Shown here: positions 44,481 through 55,660 of the stretch, piece by piece
Position numbering within the stretch: position 1 is the stretch's first letter
Layout of the letters: each line of letters opens with the position of its first letter
Source: Nyssa sinensis
Taxonomy: Eukaryota > Streptophyta > Magnoliopsida > Cornales > Nyssaceae
DNA: 64,000 nt
Assembly (NCBI GenBank): GCA_008638375.1
Contig: CM018051.1
Location: 31,256,740-31,320,739 of the forward strand
Direction: 5' to 3'
The notes under the pieces: generated by a model
What the model saw: the letters and a program-made list of their open reading frames with translations, nothing else
Told to the model about the DNA's origin: nothing
Database searches by the model: none
Translations under genes and position numbers: made by a program

Positions 44481-47400
44481 TGTAACACCCCGACCGACTA
44501 AGGATTGTCAAATTTCTAAATAGTAATTAATAAACGAGACCGTAGGCAGCAAGGTCGGTTTCGAACCCTAACATGTGAACCTTCAGTAAAAGTCTTGGGA
44601 AACCAGGACGACTATACATCACTTTCGTTGCAATCACCAACCTGTTCCTATTGGTCCCGTTATAATACTTTCACTCGAATCATGAACCCTTGATCACGAT
44701 TATAAAAAATTCAAGACACGAAGAGTAAGTGTGACGCTGATTAACGAAATGACAAAACATGAGCTAATGAAATTATAATGTAATTATACATGGCAAAGAA
44801 CATATAAGTAAATATATATATATATATAGATACATACGGTTGCATACATATATATATGTATATATACGTAAGGTGATATGAATATATAGATTAAAGAATT
44901 GAATTAAGAAAGATTAGAAGCATTTAGAAACTTGGAGAGGTTGTGGGCTGCATACAGCTGTTCTCCATATGTATATAAAAAATGATGATGACGGTCATGT
45001 GATGAGAGAGGGAGAAATGGTCATGCAACCGAAAGGTGTTCTTCATCAAGGCCAACAGGTGGCATTCTTCACCGACCTCAATGTCAGTTTGAAAGAGAAA
45101 TAAAAAGGGAAGGAGAGATAGAGTGAAATAGAGGAAGAAACGTGAGAGAAGCAGTGGCAAGAAACTGGGGAAGGATAGGAACGGAACGGAAGAAGGAAAA
45201 ATTTGGAAAACTAAAGAGGTATAATTTCATTGCATTTTGTTCAATTATGTTTCAGTTTTAAGGCATACAATATTAGGGTTTTAATCTACGTGTTTAAAGC
45301 TTTGGTTTGCAAAAACAATACACAAAAATCATGAAGAATCGAGTGAGAAATTTTGAGATTTAGGCTGAACAAGAAATTCAAAAATTGTTAAGAACAGCTC
45401 TGATTTAGTGCAAACAAAACGTAGATTTGTGTGTTGAAACCTCAAAAGACCTTACTAATGTCTTAAAAATGCTAGACCGCGACCCTAAAACCCTAAGAAT
45501 AAACACAAAAACTTGAGTTACAGGTTTTAGCCATTAAACCCAGTTTCAGTTTTAGACTTCTAAACTCGATTTTGAGAATGGGGGTTGAACCCTCATGCCA
45601 TGAGGATCACGCAGAACCAAATTCCATTAAAAATGGTGGTGAAATGAGGGTTAACGGTGGAGTTGCAAGTTAGGGAATTACATATAAAACCAAACGATTG
45701 AGTTGAATTTAAAGTCTCAAATGGATTCCAAAAGATTGGCCAACCCTCTAGGAACACATACGAACCAATAACAGAGAAAATCAGTGGTGTAAAATTCTTG
45801 AAATTGGAAAATTTGGTTTAAAGAAATTAGGGTTACAATGAGGGGAATTGGGGAAGACGATCTACAGTGTCGGGTCGAAATGGTTTGGGCTGGATCTAGG
45901 TTCAGGTCGGGGCCCGACCCGTCGCATAAAAGGGTTAAGTGGAACGACGTCGTGTGAAGTAGTGTTATTTTAAAATTTAAATATTAGGGCTGACGTCAGC
46001 ATTACGTGATAAGCAAATCAAACTGGTTGGTTCAGTGAAAACTGGACCGGTTCACTTAAAATGGGAGTGAACCCATGGGTTCAGACCGAAAGTTTGAGAA
46101 ATTAGATTTTGACCCCTCGAACTTCTGGGAAATTATACGAGGGCCCAGCCGAAATTAAATTAATAATATTTTAATAAAAGTAAACCAATAGTGGATTTTG
46201 ACTATTTTGGACGTTCTAAACCCAATGGAGGGGTTCATTTCACGAGACAAGACTCCAAAAAATTAGGACACATTAAAGTGTAAATTACCCAAATTGCCCC
46301 TAACATGTTCGAAGCCAAATTAAAAGTCGAGAAGGTCTAAATTGACTTTCTTCGACGTTCCGGACTCAATAGTGAGCTCCATATTGTAAAATAAAGTATG
46401 GAAAAATATGACACGGAAGTATGTGAAGTAATAAAATTAAACCTTATGCTTCAATAAAGCTACCAAAAGAGTATACGTTAAGAAAATAGCACTTAAGATT
46501 GAAGTTAGGATTTACTACGATACAAGCATAAGTTAAGAAACATCAATAAGGATATTGCAGTGGATATGAAGTTAATGAGACTACTTATGAACTATTTTTA
46601 GGAACTACAGAGAAAGTGGGAAAGCACAACAGTAGCTTCGACCTAAACGTACAAGGTGAGTAACCCTGTATTTGAAGTGAAGATTTAACTCCATGTATTT
46701 GAAGAAGTTTTAAGTTCAAGTTATGTGAAGCATTTGAATATCAAATTCAGTCTTTATATGATTCTTGTTTTAAAATATATTCTGGTATGACTTGCTCCGT
46801 AAATTTTTTTTTTATACAGTTCCTTTCTTAGAAATATTTAGCATGTCTGAGTAAAATGCCAATTTTCTTAAATATTCTGAATTTGATTATTCCAAGTATT
46901 TGAAGTTCTATTGTAAAAATTATTTATTACATGTTTTAAATACTCATGAAAAGTATTTATTTGAAGAAGCCATGTGATAAATGTTTTACAAGATAAACGG
47001 TGCATAAGTACCACATGCGACGTTGAAATTCTTCGGAATTCAACTGTGACACGAAGAAATGCCCAGTAGCAGGATCTAATCCCCCAGGCAATGAGATATC
47101 TCCATTGTAACATTGCAGTAATACGGGAGTCCAGTTCGAAACAGATTCCATCTAATCAAAGAGAAAAGATGACAAATGCTTTTGGAAATGGAAGCAGGTT
47201 TTACCCCCATTTTCACTATGCATGTTTATATGTTTTGAAGTAACGCTTTTGAAAATGGAAGCAGGTTTTTACCCCCATTTTTCTTATACGTGTTTATATG
47301 TTTTGAAAGTGCAAATACCCTATTTGAAGAAATGTATGGTTAGCTTGAATACTTTAAATGTTTCAAAGCTATCTGTCATTAAGATGAAAATGGAAGTAGG

Positions 47401-47950
47401 TTTTACCCTCATTTTCATTATGCATACGAAATTTTTTGAAGTTATATGTATACGTTTAGCTTGAATACTTTAAACGTTTAAAGCTATATGTTTTAAGGAA
47501 TGCATATATTCTGTATTCAAAGTATAGGAGCAATTGGTAGTGATTGTTTTATAAACTCTCACGTGCTAAACCACTGCCAATTGAAACCCCATGACAAATG
47601 CAGGAATTACTCACAAGCTTAGATTAGCTTACCCGGATTTTTATTCGTCCCCCTTTCAGGTGATAGAAAGCAAGTCCTGGAGTAAGTCCTGGTTTTTTGT
47701 ATAAAACTTTAGAATTTTGTTTATGCTCTGAATATATATTCATGTGTACCGCTATGAAGAGCGTTAGTACCGGGCAGATGTGCGAAAGAATTAATTAAGG
47801 AAAGAAAAGAAAAAGTTTTTAAGCTTCCGCAAAACACAGGCCGCACTACTGTCCGATACTGTTGCTTATGTGAGCCTTGCCCTAAGGCCTCGGCCGAAGG
47901 GTGGCGGTCGCGATACGAGATCTGCACAGGGTGGGTTCCGAGTCGTGTCA
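44481..47950 (+). mobile_element. Solo LTR, Ty3/gypsy, 3470 bp
   Basis: It starts TGTAACACCCCGACCGAC and ends GGGTTCCGAGTCGTGTCA. The flanks TTAAG (44476-44480) and TTAGG (47951-47955) differ at one base, consistent with an aged 5-bp duplication. Body landmarks match the solo LTR at 3810-7752: an ACCGGTTCACTT block, GGTGAGTAACCCTGTATTTG, GAAATGCCCAGTAGCAGGAT, GGAAGCAGGTTTTACCC repeats and the GCTTGAATACTTTAAA core. It has no internal coding region. Confidence 0.75.
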
Positions 47951-50030
47951 TTAGGACTCTAGGTTGTCACATGATGACACGTAAATTGAAGCTATGAAAA
48001 CATGTTGTGACATACATCTCATAAGCTAAGTCCCTAAGGACTGTAAATGTCACATTGGCAACATCTATGTAATTTAGAGCTCTAGGCTTACATGGTATTT
48101 TTATCGAATTTAGACTCTCGACCGAGTCACTTATGAAGAATTATTGAAAGTCTACCAACTCTTAACCCCCAATAGAGTGTCGTAAGGCACATAAAAATTG
48201 AAAAACATGCTTGTAAAAAATTCTTTAATTATTCATGCTATAAAATATTTAAAGAGATGCTAGTTAAAAGCATGCAATTCAAACATTTATCTCAGTACTG
48301 AAAATAGTCATGCAGTTAAAACATTTAGTACAATAGTCTGAAACATTTCATAAAATTGAAAAGAACTTCATGTAATGTTATAAAGCTGTAAAGAACTGCA
48401 TTTCATGGAAAATATCTCCACTTCAATGTTCGAGGTTACTCACTTGTGGTCTAGAGTCCAATCGCTTACTTACTTGACTTGCCTCAACATTTGTCTTAAC
48501 TTTATTTCCTTGTTTTTGATCCTAAATCATAGACTATAATACATTGGTACTATATCAATACATACCTCAGCTTAAATCTTTGCTTAAGTAATGTTCTTAG
48601 TCTCTTCTGGACTTAATATTACTATTTAGGATTCTCTCATGGTCTTTAGTTAGGATATTTTGCATCATTTTTTCTTTACATGTCTTATATTGTTCGGTAC
48701 TTTACTTACCTTAACGGACTTCATTTTTGAGTCTAGAAGGTCTTTTAATCATAAGGTAGTCCCTCTTTTAGTTTCTGAGTTCGTCTTATCGCTTAATTAA
48801 GCCTTAAGGGTAGTTTGATAATTTTACCGTCTATATCCGATGTCCTCGGTACTCAATTATCTCAAACAAAGCTTATTTTTAGACTCAAAAGCCCTTATAT
48901 ACATTGGTATAGGTTTCTATTTACTTTTTATACTTTTCTGGTAGCTTCATTTAAGTCTTAGGGACGTATTCTTCATTTTTCTGTTTGTTTCAGTCTTCTA
49001 GTTTACCAAAACGGACATCACTGTTAGGTCCCGAATGTTGAAGATAATAAGTTTAGGCTTTTTGGGATCTTAATTAGCCTATATGTACCTTATATTAAGT
49101 CTAGGGGAATTTAATAATTTTACACTTTCATGCGAGACCACGTTTGGGTACCTAGATGCCAGTTTGACCTCACTGTGAGGTTCAAAGTGGACAAAATTAT
49201 TAAATATGCCTATTTCTATATTTTTCCAGTCTCTCTAGTAGCTTATACAATACTAAGGATAGTTTAGGAATTTTATATTTCTAGATATTTGTATTTTTGG
49301 TACCTCGTTTGACGAAATGGACGCCACTATTGAGTCCGGAACATCAAAAAGGTTAAGGTAGGTATTTTTATAGTTATCGGAGTTCGATTTGTAGCTTAAT
49401 TAATGCATTAGGACACCATTAGAATTATTCCAGTTTTTCGCTCATATTTTTTAGGATCTAATTTCATAAATCAAACTCTGTCCTTGAGTTTGGAATGCCC
49501 AAAAATGTTGGGTTAGACTTTTCTTGCATTTTAGTTAGCCTTTGTTTGGAATATTTTTGGCTTAAGGGCATTATAGTAATTTTTTATAATTTGAAAATGA
49601 TTCAAAATTAATTTTTAATTACTTTTTGGGCAATTTCGTAATTATCCTAAAATTCTTGGGTTAAACATAATTTAAGGAAAGTTATAAAAAAATCGTCTAG
49701 TCCAGTCAAGCTATAAGCGAACTGGTCTGACTTGGTTAAAAACCAACTGGTTCGTCTGATCTGTTGCACTATCAATGCATCATCACGACATCATCAAAAC
49801 ATCGACATTTCAATTAGGTTTTAATTAAACCCTATGCGTAAAAAAACGACATCGTTCTAATAAAGATCTAACCCATTTATGTGCGGGCCAGGTCCGACTT
49901 GTATTTGACCTGACCTAGGGTCCAACACTGTTCATCATCTTCATGGAATTAAGGTTTATTATAGCTTTTGAACCCAGATTTTTAGTTCAACTTTTTGCAT
50001 TTCTATACGTTTTATCACTTTGTTTTCAAG
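47951..50030 (-). mobile_element. Minus-oriented gypsy LTR fragment
   Basis: The order of family blocks is reversed relative to plus-strand LTRs: GAGGTTACTCACTTG (about 48430), then several 'ACTCAAAAATGAAGTCC' type blocks in reverse (48720-49500), then CCAACTGGTTCG and a GGTCCGACTTGTATTTGACC stretch (49740-49920). These correspond to 46650, 46200-46400 and 45880-46040 of the neighbouring solo LTR, read backwards. It therefore forms an inverted pair with 44481-47950. Ends are not defined. Confidence 0.55.
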
Positions 50031-50772
50031 ACATTAGGTGCCAATCCTAAGCGGATGACATAAGGAAAAATGTCAACGCTTAATGGGAATTGTCTTGGTC
50101 GACATAACCACGTAGTATATATCAAAAGATAGAATACAAGATGACCTTAAGATGGTACTATGTCAAATCTACTAAACTATAGTCCACACTAATCCTAAGT
50201 CTAAATGAAAAATCAAATAAACCAAAGGAAAATAAGAAATGGACTTGAGGACTTACCACAACAATGAATGGATGAAATCGCAAAACGATCGGTAAAACTG
50301 AAGCCCTCGGTGAGTAGAACACACTAACTAAAAAAAAAAATCTAAGAATGATAAACTCCAAGATCAAAATCTCACAAGACTTGAGAGGATTTTGAGAGAA
50401 AATCAATGATTTTTGAGCACTGGTCTCAGTTTCTCCCGTGTTTTGAGCTAAGCAGTGTTCATTCGAACAAAGCTCATTCGAATGAACCAAAATTTGTTCT
50501 TTTCTTAGAAAAATAGAGTGTCCTGCTCTATTTGAAAATCCCGTGCGCATTTCAACTACAAAATAAGGAAAAATTGGAGTTTTTCATGAAAACACTTTTT
50601 TTGCTACAAACTCTAAGATGAATTCAATTGTTTTCAATGCAAAAAATAATCCCAATGTTTTTTAGTTGAAATCTGAATTTGAAGAACATTTTGAGTGAAT
50701 TTGAGAGATGTAAATGTGTTCTAAATAGCATCAATACATTCAAATGATCCTATAACACTAAAATACATAGAA
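50031..50772 (-). other. Noncoding Ty1-copia-associated sequence
   Basis: No coding sequence is supported; the 130-residue minus ORF at 50158-50550 resembles nothing I know. TTCGAACAAAG and TTCGAATGAA motifs (50460-50490) recur at 51720-51900, suggesting parts of one copia LTR or leader. Confidence 0.4.
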
Positions 50773-50784
50773 GTTCTGATACCA
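50773..50784 (-). promoter_or_regulatory. tRNA-iMet-type primer-binding site (copia debris)
   Basis: On the minus strand TGGTATCAGAAC (one mismatch to TGGTATCAGAGC) follows a GTACCTTGAGTGATATCTTA...CGTAACAAAA stretch, as expected just after a 5' LTR. It is oriented leftward. Confidence 0.55.
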
Positions 50785-50934
50785 TTTTGTTACGAAGTGA
50801 TACCACTAAGATATCACTCAAGGTACCAAAGTGTGAATATCACCTAGAAGGGAGGGTTGAATAGATAAGTCTTGAATAAAAAGTTCTTTCTATTTTGATT
50901 TCAATTCTTGGTTAAAACAAAAGATGACACAATT

Positions 50935-51560
50935 AACAAAATTACTGAATATAAGTTACCTAAAGTATTTCTATCTCTTACAATGTATCATTTGTTACCG
51001 AAGGCTCTAAAGTATTTGACATTTGGTTTCATACCATTCCAAAGCTTATATGGAGTTGGATTTGAACTGGGTCTTAGGTAAACTCTAGTGATAGTGTGAC
51101 ATGATGTATTGATGGCTTCGTCCTAAAACCTTTTCAGGATAGTTTTTCCATGAAACATAGCCCTTTCCATTTCTTGTATGGCACCGTTCTTCCTCTCTAC
51201 AACCCCATTTTGTTGAAAAGTGATAGGGGCCAAAAATTCATGCATGATGCTAAGGTCATCACAATAAACAATGACGGGAGATTTTTCAAGCTCTTTCCCA
51301 TGATCACTTCTTATCCTAGAGATTTGATAACCTTTTTCTTTTTGAATTCTTTTACAAGTTTTAATGATGACATCATACACTAACGAATTTTCTCTCAAGT
51401 AATCTATAATGATATGTCTAGAAAAGTAATCTACCATGACTAAGATGTATTTCTTTCCACCAAGGCTTTTCATCCTTATTGGACCCATCAAGTCTATATG
51501 AATTAATTCCAATAGACATGTGGTAGCAAGAGATGAAGATTTCTTGTAAGAGCTTTATGA
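50935..51560 (-). pseudogene. Ty1-copia integrase relic
   Basis: Minus-strand reading gives LELIHIDLMGPIRMKSLGGK, YILVMVDYFSRHIIIDYLRE, YQISRIRSDHGKELE, FLAPITFQQNGVVERKNGAI and QEMERAMFH. It continues past the ORF stop with HTITRVYLRPSSNPTPYKLW and NVKYFRAFGNK. These are the catalytic core and following domain of copia integrase; the Asp of HIDLMGP, the Asp of RSDHGKE and the Glu of GVVERKN are kept. A stop codon and frame breaks lie downstream. It most resembles the SIRE/Maximus-like or related copia lineages, but clade assignment needs RT, which is absent. Confidence 0.8.
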
Positions 51561-51649
51561 TCTATCAACAATTTTGCTCTAACAATATATGACTTTCTCA
51601 CTCTGTTTTTGACTACTCTAAATCATATTATTGTGTATTTTTGCAAAGA

Positions 51650-52250
51650 GCTTGATTGATCCCCAAATGACTTGAAAATAGAATATAAATATGTTTTTCA
51701 CCCAGGGTTTATTCAAACAAACCATCATTCGTTCAAATGAACATAGTTCATTCGAACGAATAAGGAACGAATATCAAACGAGTACAACTCTGAGGTTGCA
51801 GGTCTTCATTTGATATAGAGCCTTCGAACGAATGAGAATAAACTTCTCTGATGTTCGTTCGAACGAGTGAAAGCTTTGTTTGAATGAGTAACAGAGAGTT
51901 GCTCATTCTTGCTTGTCTTGTGAACTGAATTTTTCCCTTTAAGTATTTTAAAGATGCATTTTGGAAAAATTAGTTCACAACCACAAGTCAATCACATACA
52001 TGATGTTATGATAAAAATTATATACCATGTATGCATGATGTGAGTGTGTAATATCCAAATAAAATACAAAAGTCCAATATACCCTTCGAGAACCAAGTCA
52101 ACCAGTAGTGATACACGATAATGTTTCTTGGACGAACTTGGAGAAGAACGGACATTAAGGTACTCACTTGTAGGATTTATGTAAGAATTACACACAACGC
52201 ATGTTTTGTCAAACCAGATTAGCCAATTACAATATTGGACCCTATGGTCC
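51650..52250. repeat. Region with clustered TTCGTTCGAACGAA-like motifs
   Basis: Between 51715 and 51895 motifs such as TTCGTTCAAATGAAC, TTCATTCGAACGAATA, TTCGAACGAATGAG and GTTCGTTCGAACGAG recur at least five times, several of them palindromic. Similar motifs occur at 50460-50490. They probably belong to a copia LTR. The rest of the stretch shows no coding signal. Confidence 0.55.
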
Positions 52251-52299
52251 TAACACATTCTATACCCATGGTCAATAAGCTTTCCACCTAACTTTTGGA

Positions 52300-53880
52300 C
52301 TTTAGATTTTAAATCATTCTCAGTCTGAGCCTTACTGCTTCAACACTATCGTGAACTTTTTTAGCAGTAGTAGCTTTGAAGTCAATGAACTGTTTCTTCA
52401 AGCCCTTCAACTTTGAAGCCAAGGTATTTTTCCCTAACTCTAGGATGCAGTATGTATTGACAACTTCTTTCATTTTTCGTCAGAAGCAGCCACTATCGAC
52501 CTAGCAGTCCCCAACTAAAGCTTGGCCTCGTCAAGCTCAGACTAGAGGGTGTCGATCTGCTCAGAGTCCTCAAGATTGTCTATTATGGCTGCCAGTTTAT
52601 GAACAACCTGCAAAGTAAGAAAAAGATTGGGCCAGCCTCAAAGAAAATCTCACACTAGAATAAGGAAGTGAATAAGTAAGAAGGCTTACCCTCATGTGAA
52701 TAACCATAAAATCCTTGGCTATTTTCTTGGGTTTCTGCCCACTAAACTTCCTAGAACCAGTAGCCTAAGAGTCTTTAAAATCCTTCTTGACGGCGTTAAG
52801 ACCGGAATCTTTAGGCACGGGAGAGGTAGTCCCAACTTTTCCCTTTCCCTTTTTCTGTTTTTGCACCACTAGAGTATAGAGAGGAAGAACTTCATGGGCT
52901 AGCAAACGGGACAATTCCTCTGAAACTGTTCACTCTGGGGATTGAAATAGTTGTTTTCTTTTCTTCTATGGAGGAAGGGGTTTTGTTAGGGTTGAGGTCT
53001 CTCTAACATTCTTCTTTTGCTCCGGCTTCCATCTAGAGAAGATCGCCTTCTTCAACCCTTCGCTATTCTCTTTCACCAACCCAACATCCATTAAATTCTT
53101 GGGAGTTAGGATAGCTTCATGGGAATAGTCCTTGTTTTGGAGAAGTTTTTTATATCTGTGTTAGAGGTCTTGGGTAAAAATAGACCTTCTTCAAGCACTC
53201 TTATTTACACGGCTTAAAACCAATTCTCCTTGGGAAGATGGTGGTCCGTTTCTCAAAGTCCTTATACTCCTATCCACCTTTTATGAAGAAGAACCACTTC
53301 TTCCAGGTCTTATTAGAAAAGGGTGCAGATGAGAGCGATTTAAATCCCTTGTCAAAGGACACGTAATACATGCCCTTTAACCTGAAGTACTTCATGTCTA
53401 TAACCTAAAACTAAAGAGAGGTTCACCTTGACCTTGTTTTAATAACCTAAAACTATGAAAGCAATCAACTGCCTCCAACTATTAATATTAAGGTCGGCAA
53501 GGCACATGTTAAACCATCGAAAGAACTTCCTAACGGTACAATGAAATGAAAAATGCACTCCGACCTCAAACCACTTGAGATAGGCACGGATCTCACCGCT
53601 CTAAACATCAAAAAGGTGATCTATGGGGTCTAGTACCCTATATGACACATTTTAAGGGAAATCATAAGTGAACCTCAGAGTATCTATCATACTCTAGGCA
53701 ATAGCAATCTCCCCTTCTTCCTTCTTACGAGTTCTGCTAGAGGCTCCAACCTCTCTATTCCTAGGTTCAACATAAGCCTCGACTATTAAAACCCCTGAAC
53801 TAGTGGCCAAACTATCAGTGGGTTTATTTCCTAAATCTTCAGATGAACTACCAACCTCAAGGTCTAATTCCACTTGTCCT
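52300..53880 (-). pseudogene. Relic of plant gypsy-type Gag-like protein (transposase_28-like)
   Basis: Minus-strand reading through many stops gives an acidic start (GQVELDLEVGSSSEDLGNKP, SRTRKKEEGEIAIA), then DTLRFTYDFP, DPIDHLFDV-SGEIRAYLKWF, RKFFRWFNMCLADLNINSWR and QLIAFIVLGY. Next come MKYFRLKGMYYVSFDKGFKS and SNKTWKKWFFFI. The leftmost part (52320-52620) is coiled-coil-like (LAAIIDNLEDSEQIDTL, SELDEAK). The order resembles plant 'putative gypsy type transposon' proteins, Gag-like products of large plant elements. This is from remembered family features, so moderate confidence. Nonfunctional. Confidence 0.5.
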
Positions 53881-54175
53881 CAATTGTCACGACCCGAAAC
53901 CCACCCTATGTGGATCTCGTGTCGTGGGGCCAACCCTAAGGTCGTCCCTGCTTTTTCCATTCCTGTATCATAGTACTAATATGAATGTACTAAAAATTTA
54001 AAACAATAATCAACGGAAGTCTTTTCAATACAATAATTAACGGAAGTCTTTTCATTACAATGATCAGCAGAAGTCTGTAATATATCATATGGTTATACAA
54101 CTGTCAATGTAAAACATAACCAGCACCCGTGGGTGGTGAATACTTGGGAGAACTACATCATGAACTGCGTCACGC

Positions 54176-54261
54176 TTTCTAAATTAATGGATCGTATTAT
54201 CTGTCTTGAACCACGTGCCCATTACTGTATATACAGATAGTACGATCCATTAATTTAGAAA
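54176..54261. repeat. 29-bp inverted repeat with 28-bp loop
   Basis: The left arm 54176-54204 contains AAATTAATGGATCGTATTAT. The right arm 54233-54261 contains ATAGTACGATCCATTAATTT. The arms pair at 28 of 29 positions and enclose a loop containing CCACGTGCCC. This marks the turning point of the fold-back structure. Confidence 0.9.
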
Positions 54262-54409
54262 TATACAGTTTAAAAATACGAGAAGTGAGTTTTAAGAAAT
54301 CTCGAGTATCCAGGAGTACCGTACAATAAATCCCGAGAGGTATAGAGAACCGTGTACGTAGGCCAATATATGCCTCGTTATACGTGCATGATGTATATTA
54401 ATAAATACA

Positions 54410-54458
54410 AGGATATATATATATATGAGATTATATATATATGCATATATAAAAATAA

Positions 54459-54495
<37 letters not shown>

Positions 54496-54600
54496 AGTAT
54501 AAAATATACGGTTATGTATATATGTGTATTTTATAAAAATATGTATTAGTATAAATATATATATATAATGCAATTATTGTATATATATATATATATATAA
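54410..54600. repeat. TA-rich microsatellite tract
   Basis: Several (TA)n runs, the longest about 25 bp at 54468-54492, another at 54579-54598. ORFs rich in Tyr and Ile over it are repeat-derived. Confidence 0.9.
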
Positions 54601-55039
54601 GCATACAAGAAAATAAAATAAAATAAAACAAAACAAAAGAATGGAAAAAGGAAATGGTAATGAAGTGGAATGGCAGTAGCAGCAGGTTGCGTACAACAGG
54701 GAGTAGATATACATACATGTATGCTTGTGTTGTGACGTTGGAGCAGAGAGAAAAATAGAGAAAAAGGTGGGGGCGGTGCAGGTAGCGTGTAGCAGAGAAA
54801 TTTATACATAAAACATGTGCGCGTGTGTGTGTAACGTACCGCAAGTTGCATAAAAATAGGAAAAAGAATAGAAAAGAGAAAAGGGCTACAGCCGTAGCTG
54901 TTGGGAAGAGAAGAAGTGAAAGAAAAGAGAGGGGAAAAAGAAAGTAGCAGCAAGTAGCCCTGCAACAAGGGACAATTATATGTGTGGTTGGGGCGGTACA
55001 ATAGAATAAAGAGAGAAAAAAATTAGAAAGAAGATGGTT

Positions 55040-55660
55040 GTGCAGTGGAGAAAAGAGAGATGGAGTGTAGCAGTGGTAACGGCACAGCAGCAGTAGCGCT
55101 GCGTGGTGCGTGGTGGTAGCGGCATGTGGTGGATATGCTGTCCGGTGTGGTTGTGTAGCAACAGAACAGAGAAAAGAGAGAGGGAAATGAAGAGAGTAGC
55201 TGCTGCTGCAATCTAGCAGCAGTAGTAATGACGCAGCAGCAGCAGTAGAAGGGGTTCAGTTTGGGTGTTAATCCAGTAGCAGTAGCGATGCATAGCAGGC
55301 CAGTGTGCATGTATCTATGCGTGTGTGTTGTGGCAGTGCTGTGTAGTAGCGTGGCAGCTAGGAAACTGGAGCAGATATAAAGGTGCAGAAGAGACTGTTG
55401 CTGCAAGGCTTGTAGTGACAGCCGTAGATTGACCTTGGTGATGAATAGAAGCAGCGGAGGCTCACGAGAGGAAACTGCTAAAGCAGCAGCCGTTGGAGCA
55501 ACAACAGGTGGCCCTGCTTGTGACAAGTTGATGGCAGCGGGCTTCAATTCGGGCCATGGAAGCGTCGTAGTTGAAGGCGCAGCAGCAGAAGCACGAGGCA
55601 GCGTGTTGGTGAAGGAGAGTCCGTGGGAGATCAGACTGGTGAACCGTCTTGTGTAACCCA
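55040..55660. repeat. GCA/GTA trinucleotide-rich region
   Basis: Scattered AGCAGC, AGTAGC and GTAGCGG motifs across about 600 bp keep long frames open on the minus strand (a 212-residue ORF rich in Thr, Ala, Leu and Ser). I see no conserved domain and treat it as low-complexity LTR sequence. Confidence 0.65.

Noticed and set aside
51123..51512. A working copia integrase gene
   Set aside because: The frame lacks the N-terminal zinc region and RT, and is followed by stops. It is a relic although the visible catalytic residues persist.
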